From NCBI RefSeq assembly GCF_040207125.1, contig NZ_CP157940.1:310001-374000 (forward strand): 64,000 nt of DNA, given 5' to 3'. Shown one piece after another: positions 34,931 to 44,037 of the stretch (positions are counted from its first letter, which is position 1; every line of letters starts with the position of its first letter). This DNA is from Lacrimispora sp. BS-2. GTDB lineage: Bacteria; Bacillota; Clostridia; Lachnospirales; Lachnospiraceae. The notes beneath the pieces are model-generated. The model was given only the letters and a program-made list of their open reading frames with translations, did no database searches and had not been told where the DNA came from. Position numbers and translations under genes: made by a program.

Positions 34931-35701
34931 ATGTTCACATTAGGAGTTGACATAGGCTCTACCACCTCCAAAGCGGTCATTCTGAAAGACGGACAGGAGA
35001 TTCTGGCCACTTCTCTGGTTGGGGCGGGGACAGGAACCGACGGACCGGACCGGGCAATTGAGGCAGTACTTTTGGCAGGGAGCCTGAAGCTGGAAGAGAT
35101 AACCTCTGTCTATGCCACCGGTTATGGGAGGAAGCTGTTGAAAAATGCCGACGGTGAGATGAGTGAACTGAGCTGCCATGCAAGGGGCGTCCACCACCTG
35201 CTCCCGGAAGTGCGGACCATCATCGATATCGGCGGCCAGGATGCAAAGGTGCTTTCCCTGGGGGCTGACGGGCGTCTGACGGAATTTTTGATGAATGACA
35301 AATGTGCGGCAGGAACCGGACGGTTTCTGGATGTCATGGCAGGAATCCTTCAGCTTAAGATTGAGGATCTGGAAAAACAGGCGGCCCTTTCAAGTCAGCC
35401 AGTTAAAATATCCAGTACCTGTACCGTATTTGCTGAATCCGAGGTCATATCCCAACTGGCAAATGGAGTCCAGATCCCGGATCTGGTTGCCGGTATCTGC
35501 CAGTCTGTAGCCAGCAGAGTGGCGTCTCTGGCGAAGCGGACCGGTGTGAAAGAAACAGTGTGTATGAGCGGCGGCGTTGCCAAAAATGGCGGAGTACGAA
35601 AAGCCATGGAGCAGGAGCTGGGCCTTCCAATTACCTATTCGCCAATGGCTCAGCTCATGGGTGCTTTAGGAGCGGCGCTTTACGCTTATGATAAATTATA
35701 A
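34931..35701 (+). CDS. hadI: 2-hydroxyacyl-CoA dehydratase activator (HadI/HgdC/FldI family)
   Basis: A 256-residue ATPase of the ASKHA fold that, as a homodimer bridged by one [4Fe-4S] cluster, injects a high-energy electron into the dehydratase at the cost of ATP. Hallmarks: phosphate-binding VDIGSTTSKAV (residues ~6-16), the two cluster cysteines in NDKCAAGTG (C125) and SSTCTVFAESEV (C164), and GGQDAK. It is the first gene of the operon, with AAAGGAAA upstream. The dehydratase subunits follow 15 bp later. The system must be anaerobic. The symbol follows the leucine pathway; the substrate is not fixed by sequence. Confidence 0.95.
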   Translation: MFTLGVDIGSTTSKAVILKDGQEILATSLVGAGTGTDGPDRAIEAVLLAGSLKLEEITSVYATGYGRKLLKNADGEMSELSCHARGVHHLLPEVRTIIDIGGQDAKVLSLGADGRLTEFLMNDKCAAGTGRFLDVMAGILQLKIEDLEKQAALSSQPVKISSTCTVFAESEVISQLANGVQIPDLVAGICQSVASRVASLAKRTGVKETVCMSGGVAKNGGVRKAMEQELGLPITYSPMAQLMGALGAALYAYDKL

Positions 35702-35716
35702 AAGGAGGAAGTTTTC

Positions 35717-36955
35717 ATGGGTGAAGGAGAAACAAAACCAAAGTTTACCATTGATCCTAATTCAGCCAAATTTAAGCTGAATGAGATAGTGGCAAAGCAT
35801 TACAAGGAGGTCCAGGAGGCAAAGGACAGAGGAGAAAAAATCGGCTGGTGCGCCAGCAATTTCCCTCAGGAAATTTTCCAGACCCTGGGTATTAAGGTGT
35901 GCTATCCTGAAAATCAGGCGGCAGCCATTGCGGCAAGAGGGGCAGGGCAGCGGTTATGTGAGATTTCAGAGGCGGAAGGTTATTCCAATGATATCTGCGC
36001 TTATGCAAGAATCAGCCTGGCACATATGAAAACCGGGGAAACTCCGGAACAGAACATGCCTCTTCCCGACTTTGTGCTCTGCTGCAATAACATCTGCAAC
36101 TGCATGATCAAATGGTATGAGAACATTGCAAAAGAACTTAACATTCCGCTTATTCTCATTGACATTCCCTTTAATCCTGATTATGAGGTTTCAGATGCCC
36201 AGGTCGATTATGTCAAGAGCCAGTTTCTGGCGGCAATTGAACAGTTAGAGGAGATCACAGGCAGGAAATGGAGCGACGAGAAATTCAAGGAAGTCATGGA
36301 AATCTCAAACAGGACTTCCAGAGCATGGCTGGAGGCTACATCCTATACCAGGTATACCCCTTCCCCGCTTAACGGTTTTGACTTACTAAACCATATGGCA
36401 GTGGCTGTCTGTGCCAGGGGGACTGTTGAAGCAGCCGAAGCCTTTGAAACCTTGCTGGAAGAATACAAAAAAGCGGTGAAAGAGGGAACCAGTACCTTCC
36501 GTGCAGAGGAAAAATACCGGATCATGTTTGAGGGAATCGCCTGCTGGCCTCATTTAAGAGCAACGGCAACCGGCTTAAAATCCCGGGGAATCAACATGGT
36601 GGCAACGATTTATGCCGATGCCTTTGGATTCATTTATGATGACTTTGATGGTCTGATCCGTGCCTACTGCAACGTGCCCAATGCCATGAACTTAGAGCAT
36701 GCCCGGGATAAGAGAGAGGCCATTGTAAATAAGACTCACGCAGAAGGGCTTCTGGTACATACCAACCGTTCCTGTAAGCTCTGGAGCGGCTTCATGTATG
36801 AAATGAGCCGCCAGATCGGAGAGGACTGTGGGATACCGGTCACCTCATTTGACGGCGACCAGGCAGATCCCCGGAACTTCTCGGAAGCGCAGTATGAAAC
36901 AAGAGTTCAGGGGCTGACGGAAATCATGGAATCTAACAAGGGGGGTAAAGACTGA
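35717..36955 (+). CDS. hadB: 2-hydroxyacyl-CoA dehydratase, alpha-type subunit (HgdA/HadB/FldB/LcdA family)
   Basis: A 412-residue subunit of the radical iron-sulfur dehydratase that removes water from (R)-2-hydroxyacyl-CoA to give trans-2-enoyl-CoA. Recognisable segments are IGWCASNFPQEI, CNNICNCMIKWYEN (cluster cysteine region), YTPSPLNGFDLLNHMA, NRSCKLWSG and SFDGDQADPRNFS. By eye these fit the phenyllactate/lactate/2-hydroxyisocaproate group better than plain 2-hydroxyglutarate enzymes, but this is not decisive. The stop overlaps the start of the beta-type subunit by one base, ensuring equal synthesis. Confidence 0.95.
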   Translation: MGEGETKPKFTIDPNSAKFKLNEIVAKHYKEVQEAKDRGEKIGWCASNFPQEIFQTLGIKVCYPENQAAAIAARGAGQRLCEISEAEGYSNDICAYARISLAHMKTGETPEQNMPLPDFVLCCNNICNCMIKWYENIAKELNIPLILIDIPFNPDYEVSDAQVDYVKSQFLAAIEQLEEITGRKWSDEKFKEVMEISNRTSRAWLEATSYTRYTPSPLNGFDLLNHMAVAVCARGTVEAAEAFETLLEEYKKAVKEGTSTFRAEEKYRIMFEGIACWPHLRATATGLKSRGINMVATIYADAFGFIYDDFDGLIRAYCNVPNAMNLEHARDKREAIVNKTHAEGLLVHTNRSCKLWSGFMYEMSRQIGEDCGIPVTSFDGDQADPRNFSEAQYETRVQGLTEIMESNKGGKD

Positions 36956-38073
36956 TGGCAACATTGAATGAATTATTAGATAATTTTCATGAAATTGCGT
37001 GTTCACCGAAAAAACAGCTGAATGCTTATGTGGAACAGGGAAAAAAGGTTGTAGCCTGTGTCCCTGTCTACACTCCGGAAGAGCTGATCCACTCCATGGG
37101 GTTTGTTCCTATGGGAGCATGGGGAGCGGATATTGAGCTGAAAGAGTCAAAAAAATACTTTCCTGCATTTATCTGTTCCATCATGCAGAGCATTCTGGAA
37201 CTGGGGATCAAGGGAGAATACAAAGGCATTTCAGCCATTGTCATTCCTTCCCTCTGTGACTCTTTAAAGTGCCTGGGGCAGAACTGGAAATATGCGGTAA
37301 AGGACATTCCTTTTATTCCGATGACATATCCCCAGAACCGGAAGCCAGAGTCTGGGAAAAAATTCACCAAAGCTTCCTATGAGCGTGTCATAAAAGACTT
37401 AGAGGCAGCAACTGGTGAAAAATTCAGTGAAGCTTCCCTGGCCCGGTCCAATGAAATCTACAATGAGCACAACGGGGCAATGAGAAAGCTGGCAGAGGTT
37501 CTGGAGCAGCATCCTTCCATCACCGCAGTCCAAAGAAGAGATATTTTTAAAAGTGCTTATTTCATGCGGAAGGAAGAACATACGGAACTGGCCAATCAGC
37601 TGATGGAGGTTTTGTCACAGACAGAGGAGAAGGAAGGCAAAATCAAGGTAATCACCACCGGAATTCTGGCTGACAGCGAAGGACTTCTTAAAATCTTTGA
37701 TGAGCACGGGATCCAGATTGCTGCAGACGATGTTGCCCATGAATCCAGACAGTACCGTACGGATGTGAATCTGGAACTGGAACCACTAGAAGGACTTGCT
37801 GATAAATTCTCCCGGATGGACCATTGTTCCGTTCTGTATGATCCGGAAAAGAAGAGAGCAGGCTATATTGTTGATCTTGCAAAGAAATACAAAGCAAAAG
37901 GCGTGGTGGTTCTGCTGACGAAATTCTGTGATCCAGAAGAATTTGATTATGTAATGATTAAAAAAGCCTGTGATGGGGCAGGAATTCCTATCATTCAGAT
38001 GGAAGTCGACAGGCAAATGGTAAATTATGAGCAGGCAGGAACTATGATGGAAGCATTTAAGGATATGCTCTAA
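36955..38073 (+). CDS. hadC: 2-hydroxyacyl-CoA dehydratase, beta-type subunit (HgdB/HadC/FldC family)
   Basis: A 372-residue partner of the preceding subunit, the usual length for HadC/FldC. It shows the family's N-terminal VACVPVYTPEELIHSMGFVP, the cysteine motif PSLCDSLKCLGQNW and the C-terminal FCDPEEFDY...EVDRQM segment. The heterodimer carries a [4Fe-4S] cluster in each subunit and is activated by the product of the first gene in the operon. Start is the TGATG overlap with hadB, with GGGGGT upstream. Confidence 0.94.
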   Translation: MATLNELLDNFHEIACSPKKQLNAYVEQGKKVVACVPVYTPEELIHSMGFVPMGAWGADIELKESKKYFPAFICSIMQSILELGIKGEYKGISAIVIPSLCDSLKCLGQNWKYAVKDIPFIPMTYPQNRKPESGKKFTKASYERVIKDLEAATGEKFSEASLARSNEIYNEHNGAMRKLAEVLEQHPSITAVQRRDIFKSAYFMRKEEHTELANQLMEVLSQTEEKEGKIKVITTGILADSEGLLKIFDEHGIQIAADDVAHESRQYRTDVNLELEPLEGLADKFSRMDHCSVLYDPEKKRAGYIVDLAKKYKAKGVVVLLTKFCDPEEFDYVMIKKACDGAGIPIIQMEVDRQMVNYEQAGTMMEAFKDML

Positions 38074-38088
38074 CAGGAGGAGAAGGAT

Positions 38089-39222
38089 ATGATCGATAAA
38101 AATAAAATGCCGGTAGCGGTGGGCGTTGCATTCGTATGGTTTACCACACAGTTTGGCGGAGGATTTGCATCAGGCGCACAGTTAGTCCAGTATTTCGTTG
38201 CCTTCGGAATTTGGGCGCTTATTACCCCGATTCTTGCTCAGGCCATCGGAGCGGTGTTCCAGTGGTATGGACTCCGGTTTGCGAAGCTTCATGATGCCTA
38301 TGATTACAGAACCTTTAACAACAAGTTTTATGGAAAATTCGCACCTATTTTTTCCAACCTTTATGAGCTTGTATACATATTATTGCTGTGTCTGGCTCCC
38401 TCTGTTGCATTTGCGACCGGAGGCTCCACCATGCAGTCCCTGACTGGAATCCCATATATGGCATGTACTTTGATCATAGGTTTGTTTATCTTTGTGGTGA
38501 CCATTTTTGGTACGGATTTTGTCAGAAAAGCTGCTTCTACCTTATCAGTCATTATCATAGCAGGTCTTTTGATCGTGTACGTACCAAACATTATTGTCAG
38601 CTGGGGTGATATTGTAAAAAATGTTAAGATTCTGGGAGCTGATCCGGCACCTGCCGGCCCTGCTTTATGGAGCTGCTTTATTTATGGTGCCTTCCAGCTG
38701 GCTTCCATTGGATTGCTGTACCAGCATGCGGAATCATTTAAAACGGAAAAAGAAGCCGGAACCAGCATGATTTACGGATTTATCGTAAACTCCGGATTGA
38801 TTATGCTATCCACTTTGGGAATTATGGCGGTTGCGACCAATCCGGATTTATCCAAGGACCCCCTTCCGGTTATCACTCTGATCAAAGGCGGGGTTGGAGC
38901 CGGCTTCATGAACCCGATGATTTCCATACTTATTATTCTGGGAGCAGTATCAACGGCGGTCAACATGATTGCAGGAGCAGTCCAGAGAGTAGTGGTTGCA
39001 CTGGAAAAGCCGGAGGAAAGAAGAAGTGACGGAAAGCCTACGGCAAAAACTTTAATCTGTGCTTTGTTATGCACCATTCTTGCTTTTGCTATTGCTCAGT
39101 TCGGACTTCTTCCCCTTGTTAAGGTAGGATATGGATATCTTGGTTATGTAACCATTGTAGTGGTACTGATTCCGTTCCTGATCCGGATGATCGGAGAAGC
39201 TATGGGTAAAATCGAGAAATAA
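38089..39222 (+). CDS. YkvI-like membrane protein (APC-type transporter), probable acid uptake
   Basis: A 377-residue polytopic protein with about 10 membrane segments, similar in pattern to the YkvI family of uncharacterised APC-superfamily transporters. Early segments contain the glycine-rich TTQFGGGFASGAQLVQYF stretch that is typical for unwound substrate helices. It is inside the dehydratase operon, between the dehydratase and the CoA ligase, with AGGAGGAGAAG upstream. Import of a hydroxy acid or amino acid substrate, or export of the reduced acid, are the likely roles (inference). Confidence 0.75.
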   Translation: MIDKNKMPVAVGVAFVWFTTQFGGGFASGAQLVQYFVAFGIWALITPILAQAIGAVFQWYGLRFAKLHDAYDYRTFNNKFYGKFAPIFSNLYELVYILLLCLAPSVAFATGGSTMQSLTGIPYMACTLIIGLFIFVVTIFGTDFVRKAASTLSVIIIAGLLIVYVPNIIVSWGDIVKNVKILGADPAPAGPALWSCFIYGAFQLASIGLLYQHAESFKTEKEAGTSMIYGFIVNSGLIMLSTLGIMAVATNPDLSKDPLPVITLIKGGVGAGFMNPMISILIILGAVSTAVNMIAGAVQRVVVALEKPEERRSDGKPTAKTLICALLCTILAFAIAQFGLLPLVKVGYGYLGYVTIVVVLIPFLIRMIGEAMGKIEK

Positions 39223-39262
39223 CTGACAGAAACATGGGGCAGGGGTTAGCAGGAGAATGAAT

Positions 39263-40846
39263 ATGACAGGCCTTTTATCAGAAACAATCGGAGAACTGCT
39301 TCATAAAAGAGCTGTTCTTACGCCGAATGGAGCAGGAATCTGCTGCCAGGACAGAAGTTATACCTGGAAAGAGGCGGATGAAATTTCGGATTTTTGGGCG
39401 GCTGACTTTATTAGAAGAGGAATATCGCGGGGGAAACATGTCGCGTTGTGGGGGATAAACAGCCCGGAATGGATCATGGCGTATTTTGCTTTTATGAAGT
39501 CCGGGGCGATTGTGCTCCCGGTCAATACATGCTATAAGGAACAGGAATTAAAGCAGGTTTTAAAGGAAGCGGATGCAGACTATCTGTTCTATGGGAAGGG
39601 CTGCAGGAATGCGGACTACGGACCGGTCATTTCAAAAGCAGGGTTAGACCGGCCGGACAGCTTCTTAAAAGGGATCGCATCCCTGGACCGGCTGCCTGGC
39701 TGTGAAACAGGTGAAAACAGGGAAGAGGATAAGCGGATTTTAAGAGAAGCAGAACAGAACCTGTCCTCAAAGGATACCGCTAACATACTTTTTACCTCAG
39801 GTACCTCCGGCGTTCCCAAAGGAGTGATGCTAAGCCACCATAACCTGGTCAACAATTCTGCCGAAATGGTACGTTCCATGCATTGGAACGAAAGTGACCG
39901 CATGTGTTTATCTGTTCCTCTGTTTCACTGCTTTGGCATCACAGCGGGCATTTTGTCCGCTGTCCATGCCGGAGCGGCAATTTATATAAATCCGTATTAT
40001 AAGTCCATTGGAGTTATGGAAAATATAGAGAAAAATTCCTGTACCATTCTAAACGGTGTTCCCAGCATGTTTCTGGCTATGGTAAAGAATGGCAGGAGAA
40101 ATGAATACGATCTAAGTTCCTTAAAGAGCGGAATTATCGCTGGTTCCGCCATTCGCCCCACAGATTATATGAATATCTGTGAAGAACTGAAGATGGAACA
40201 TCTGCAGCCTTCCTATGGGCAGACCGAGTCTTCTCCTGCGATTACCATGACCGGATATTGGGATCCAATCTGCCGAAAGGCCCTTACGGCAGGAAAAAAG
40301 ATCCCTTATACGGATTTAAGAATCTGGGATGAAAGAAGAAAGTGCGTTGCCAAAACAGGCAGTGTGGGAGAAATCCAGTCCAGGGGATATCACATTATGA
40401 AGGGCTATTACAACAGAACCAAAGAAACGGAAAAGGTGCTGGACAGGGAAGGCTGGCTTCATACAGGGGACTGCGGTTATCTGGATGAAGAAGGCTGTCT
40501 TTATATAACCGGACGGAAAAAAGAGATGATTATCCGGGGCGGTGAAAACATAGCGCCGGTGGAAATTGAAAACTGCATCCTGGAGCTTCCGGAAATCAAG
40601 GATGTGAAGATAATAGGAGTTGATGCCCAGGTTCTTCAGGAAGAAATTGCGGCCTGTATCATCATGGAGCCTGGGACAGAGTTTTCTGAAGAGAGGGTCA
40701 GGGAACAGGTCCGTCAGAAGCTGGCGGATTATAAGGTTCCAAAATATGTTTATCGGTTTGAAGCATTTCCTTTTGGCAGCAGCGGAAAGGTTAAAATCCA
40801 TGAGTTACGTCAGGAGATCGAGAAACGGTTAGCGAAAAGAGGTTAA
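39263..40846 (+). CDS. AMP-forming acyl-CoA synthetase
   Basis: A ~527-residue adenylate-forming ligase. The phosphate loop is FTSGTSGVPKGVMLSH, followed by the A5 motif YGQTESSP, HTGDCGYLDEEG and the catalytic lysine motif SSGKVKIHELR near the C-terminus. It activates a carboxylic acid to its CoA thioester with ATP. ATG 39263 is preferred because GGAG lies 7 nt upstream; ATG 39257 abuts it. In this operon it could prime the CoA cycle for the hydroxy acid or product acid, with the family III CoA-transferase recycling CoA afterwards. Substrate chain type cannot be inferred. Confidence 0.9.
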   Translation: MTGLLSETIGELLHKRAVLTPNGAGICCQDRSYTWKEADEISDFWAADFIRRGISRGKHVALWGINSPEWIMAYFAFMKSGAIVLPVNTCYKEQELKQVLKEADADYLFYGKGCRNADYGPVISKAGLDRPDSFLKGIASLDRLPGCETGENREEDKRILREAEQNLSSKDTANILFTSGTSGVPKGVMLSHHNLVNNSAEMVRSMHWNESDRMCLSVPLFHCFGITAGILSAVHAGAAIYINPYYKSIGVMENIEKNSCTILNGVPSMFLAMVKNGRRNEYDLSSLKSGIIAGSAIRPTDYMNICEELKMEHLQPSYGQTESSPAITMTGYWDPICRKALTAGKKIPYTDLRIWDERRKCVAKTGSVGEIQSRGYHIMKGYYNRTKETEKVLDREGWLHTGDCGYLDEEGCLYITGRKKEMIIRGGENIAPVEIENCILELPEIKDVKIIGVDAQVLQEEIAACIIMEPGTEFSEERVREQVRQKLADYKVPKYVYRFEAFPFGSSGKVKIHELRQEIEKRLAKRG

Positions 40847-40858
40847 GGAGGAAACAAC

Positions 40859-42001
40859 ATGTATTTTACAAAACAGCATGAGCTTGTCCGGAAACTTGCG
40901 AGGGAGTTTGCGGAAAAAGAACTGACCAATGAGATCCTCGATGAGGTTGAGGAAAGCGGGATATTTCCGGAGGATATCCTTTGCAAAATGGGAAAGGCCG
41001 GATTTTTCGGCATTAAAACGCCAAAGGAATACGGAGGTTCAGGCGGTGACGCCCGCTGTTACGTGCTGGTAATGGAGGAAATGGCAAGAGTCAGCGGAGT
41101 CGCAAGCATTTATGTATCTTCCCCCAATTCTCTTTCCGGAGGTCCTCTGTTATTATCCGGCACAGAGGAGCAGAAACGGAAATACCTTCCCCCATTGATA
41201 AGCGGGAACAAAAAGCTCTGCTTTGCCCTGACGGAGCCGGGAGCAGGTTCCGATGCGGGCGGCATGCAGTCCACCGCAGTAAAAGAAGGGGATTCCTACA
41301 TATTAAATGGAAGAAAGACCTTTATCACCATGGCGCCTCTGGCAGATTATGCGGTGATATACGCAAAGACGGATATGACAAAGGGAACAAAAGGAATCAG
41401 CGCCTTTATTGTAGATATGAAAAATACCCCTGGAATTTCCTGTGGAAAGCCGGAACATAAGATGGGTGTCATCGGTTGTGCCACCAGCGATATCATTATG
41501 GATAACGCAAGGATTCCGGCAGAAAATCTTCTGGGTGAGGAGGGCATGGGCTTTATAAATGCCATGAAGACCCTGGATACCGGCCGTATGGGAGTGGCTG
41601 CCCAGTCCATCGGAGTTGCCCAGGGGGCTCTTGATGAGGCGATTAAATACGCAAAGGAAAGAAAACAGTTCGGCAGACGAATCGGAGATTTCCAGGCAAT
41701 TGCATTTATGATCGCAGATATGGCAACTAAGCTAGAGGCTGCCAAGCAGCTGGTTTATAAGACTGCCTATTTAATGGATACCCATCAGCCTGCAACCATG
41801 GAAGCTTCTATGGCAAAGTATTATGCTTCTGAAGTCTGCAATGAAATCGCTTCAAAATCCCTTCAGATCCATGGTGGTTACGGATTTATCAAAGATTATA
41901 AGATTGAGCGCATGTACAGGGATTGCCGTGTGTTTACCATTTACGAAGGTACCTCACAAATCCAGCAGCTGGTGATTTCCGGAAAACTGCTTAAGAAATA
42001 A
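40859..42001 (+). CDS. acdB: Acyl-CoA dehydrogenase (AcdB/Bcd type), working as enoyl-CoA reductase with Etf
   Basis: A 380-residue flavoprotein of the acyl-CoA dehydrogenase family. FAD/substrate motifs CFALTEPGAGSDAGGMQST and RKTFITMAPLADYAV are present, and the catalytic base is in IYEGTSQIQQ near the C-terminus. In Stickland-type clusters such enzymes run in the reductive direction with an electron-transferring flavoprotein, saturating the enoyl-CoA made by the dehydratase. The adjacent etfB and etfA genes support this. AAGGAGGAAACAAC precedes the start. Confidence 0.93.
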   Translation: MYFTKQHELVRKLAREFAEKELTNEILDEVEESGIFPEDILCKMGKAGFFGIKTPKEYGGSGGDARCYVLVMEEMARVSGVASIYVSSPNSLSGGPLLLSGTEEQKRKYLPPLISGNKKLCFALTEPGAGSDAGGMQSTAVKEGDSYILNGRKTFITMAPLADYAVIYAKTDMTKGTKGISAFIVDMKNTPGISCGKPEHKMGVIGCATSDIIMDNARIPAENLLGEEGMGFINAMKTLDTGRMGVAAQSIGVAQGALDEAIKYAKERKQFGRRIGDFQAIAFMIADMATKLEAAKQLVYKTAYLMDTHQPATMEASMAKYYASEVCNEIASKSLQIHGGYGFIKDYKIERMYRDCRVFTIYEGTSQIQQLVISGKLLKK

Positions 42002-42029
42002 TGACTACACGGAAGGAGTAATGAAAACG

Positions 42030-42815
42030 ATGAAGATTTTGGTTTGTGTGAAACAGGTGCCGGATACCAACGAAGTAAAGATCGATCCGGTAAAGGGTAC
42101 ATTGATCCGTGACGGAGTTCCCAGCATTCTAAACCCTGATGATGCAAATGCCCTGGAAGAGGCATTGAAAATAAAAGACAAAAAGCCTGGAACAACGGTT
42201 TCCGTTATTACCATGGGACCGCCTCAGGCTGATGATATGTTAAGAGAATGCCTGGCAATGGGAGCGGATGAGGCTTATCTGCTCAGTGACAGGGCCTTTG
42301 GCGGGGCAGATACCTGTGCCACCTCCACCACCATTGCTGCCGGCATTCAAAAAATCGGAGATTATGACATTATTTTCGCAGGCCGCCAGGCCATTGACGG
42401 GGATACGGCCCAGGTAGGCCCTCAGGTAGCCTGGAGGCTTGGCATCCCGGTTGTGACCTATGTTCAGGATGTAAAGCTTTGCGAAGAAAAGGTGATCGTA
42501 CAAAGGCAGATGGAAAACGGATATGAAATTCTGGAGGTCCAGATGCCATGTCTCCTTACTGCAGTAAAAGAACTGAATGAGCCCCGTTACATGAGCATAG
42601 GCGGAATCATGGATGCCTATGCAAAAAAAGTTACCGTATGGAATCATGAGGATGTGGGACTGGATCCCAAAGACTGTGGTTTAAATGCTTCTCCGACCCA
42701 GGTTTTCCGTTCCTTTACTCCCGCCCCAAAGGGAAAAGGGGAGATGCTTGACGGAACAGTGACCGAAATGGCAGAGTTGTTGACTGAAAAACTGAAAGAG
42801 AAGCATTATCTTTAA
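42030..42815 (+). CDS. etfB: Electron transfer flavoprotein, beta subunit
   Basis: A ~261-residue EtfB. The N-terminal [43 protein letters not shown] and VVTYVQDVK segments are typical. It pairs with the next gene's product to shuttle electrons to the acyl-CoA dehydrogenase; in anaerobes such pairs can bifurcate electrons from NADH to ferredoxin and enoyl-CoA. The start at ATG 42030 fits the family; ATG 42021 is only 2 nt from GGAG. Confidence 0.95.
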   Translation: MKILVCVKQVPDTNEVKIDPVKGTLIRDGVPSILNPDDANALEEALKIKDKKPGTTVSVITMGPPQADDMLRECLAMGADEAYLLSDRAFGGADTCATSTTIAAGIQKIGDYDIIFAGRQAIDGDTAQVGPQVAWRLGIPVVTYVQDVKLCEEKVIVQRQMENGYEILEVQMPCLLTAVKELNEPRYMSIGGIMDAYAKKVTVWNHEDVGLDPKDCGLNASPTQVFRSFTPAPKGKGEMLDGTVTEMAELLTEKLKEKHYL

Positions 42816-42841
42816 GACCCAGGAAAAGGAGGAAGGTTCAT

Positions 42842-44023
42842 ATGGCTGTAAATGTAATAAAAGAAAAATGCAGGGGCTGTTCCATCTGCGTAAAGAACTG
42901 CCCGTTTGAAGCAATTACAATGGAAAATAAACTGGCTGTCATTGGTTCTGCCTGCACCGGATGCGGTGTTTGTGTGGAAAAGTGTCCCTTTGATGCAATA
43001 GAAAAGTCAGAAGAGCCAAAGGATACGGTCGATTTATCGGAATACCGGGATGTATGGGTATTTGCGGAACAAAGAGAAGGAGCGCTCATGCCGGTAGTAA
43101 AAGAACTTCTGGGAGAAGGACGGAAGCTGGCAGATGAGATCGGATGCAGCCTTTGTACGGTATTATGCGGGAACCAGGTGGAAGGACTTGCGGATGAACT
43201 GTTTGAATACGGAGCGGATAAGGTTTATCTTGCGGATCATAAAGAACTGGAAGCCTACCGCACTGACGCTTATACGGCTGTGATTCATGATGCCATCAGA
43301 TCCTACAAGCCTGAAATCGTCCTTTTGGGAGCGACTCACATCGGCCGTGACTTAGGTCCCTGTCTGGCAGTCCGCTGTAATACCGGACTGACTGCCGACT
43401 GCACCAGGCTGGAAATAGATGAAGAGGATAAGAAGATCAAGCAGACCCGTCCGGCCTTTGGCGGGAATTTAATGGCAACCATTGTCTGCCCGAACCACAG
43501 GCCCCAGATGTCCACGGTACGTCCGGGAGTCATGGAAAAGGCCGAAAGGCAGGCAGGGCGGAAGGGCCAGGTCATTCCTCTTTCCGTTTATTTTGAAAGA
43601 GATGATATCAGGACACAAATCCTTGAGGTAGTAAAGCAGGCTGGAGAAGCAGTATCCTTAACCGATGCGGAGATCATTGTATCCGGCGGTATGGGCCTTG
43701 GCGGAGCCGAGGGATTTGAACTGTTAAAAAAGCTGGCTGATAAACTTGGCGGTGTGGTTGCTGCGAGCCGTGCTGCAGTAGACGCAGGCTGGATCGATCA
43801 TTCCTATCAGGTGGGGCAGACCGGGACAACGGTGCGTCCCAAGCTGTATTTTGCATGCGGTATTTCCGGTGCCATTCAGCATGTGGCAGGCATGCAGAAC
43901 TCGGAGCAGATCATTGCCATCAATAAAAACCCGGCAGCTCCGATCTTTGAAGTGGCCGATTACGGCATCGTAGGGGATTTAAACCAGGTGATCCCTGCAT
44001 TGATAGAAGCACTGGACAAATAA
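42842..44023 (+). CDS. etfA: Electron transfer flavoprotein, alpha subunit with N-terminal 2[4Fe-4S] ferredoxin domain
   Basis: A 393-residue EtfA, about 60 residues longer than simple forms because it begins with a two-cluster ferredoxin module: cysteines 10, 13, 16, 20 and 38, 41, 44, 48 in the CxxCxxCxxxCP pattern. The EtfA FAD domain is at the C-terminus ([19 protein letters not shown], then [17 protein letters not shown]). Such fused EtfA proteins occur in bifurcating systems, for example the caffeyl-CoA reductase complex of Acetobacterium, so direct ferredoxin reduction and energy conservation are likely here (family knowledge plus inference). Confidence 0.94.
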   Translation: MAVNVIKEKCRGCSICVKNCPFEAITMENKLAVIGSACTGCGVCVEKCPFDAIEKSEEPKDTVDLSEYRDVWVFAEQREGALMPVVKELLGEGRKLADEIGCSLCTVLCGNQVEGLADELFEYGADKVYLADHKELEAYRTDAYTAVIHDAIRSYKPEIVLLGATHIGRDLGPCLAVRCNTGLTADCTRLEIDEEDKKIKQTRPAFGGNLMATIVCPNHRPQMSTVRPGVMEKAERQAGRKGQVIPLSVYFERDDIRTQILEVVKQAGEAVSLTDAEIIVSGGMGLGGAEGFELLKKLADKLGGVVAASRAAVDAGWIDHSYQVGQTGTTVRPKLYFACGISGAIQHVAGMQNSEQIIAINKNPAAPIFEVADYGIVGDLNQVIPALIEALDK

Positions 44024-44037
44024 AGGAGGGTATTAAT

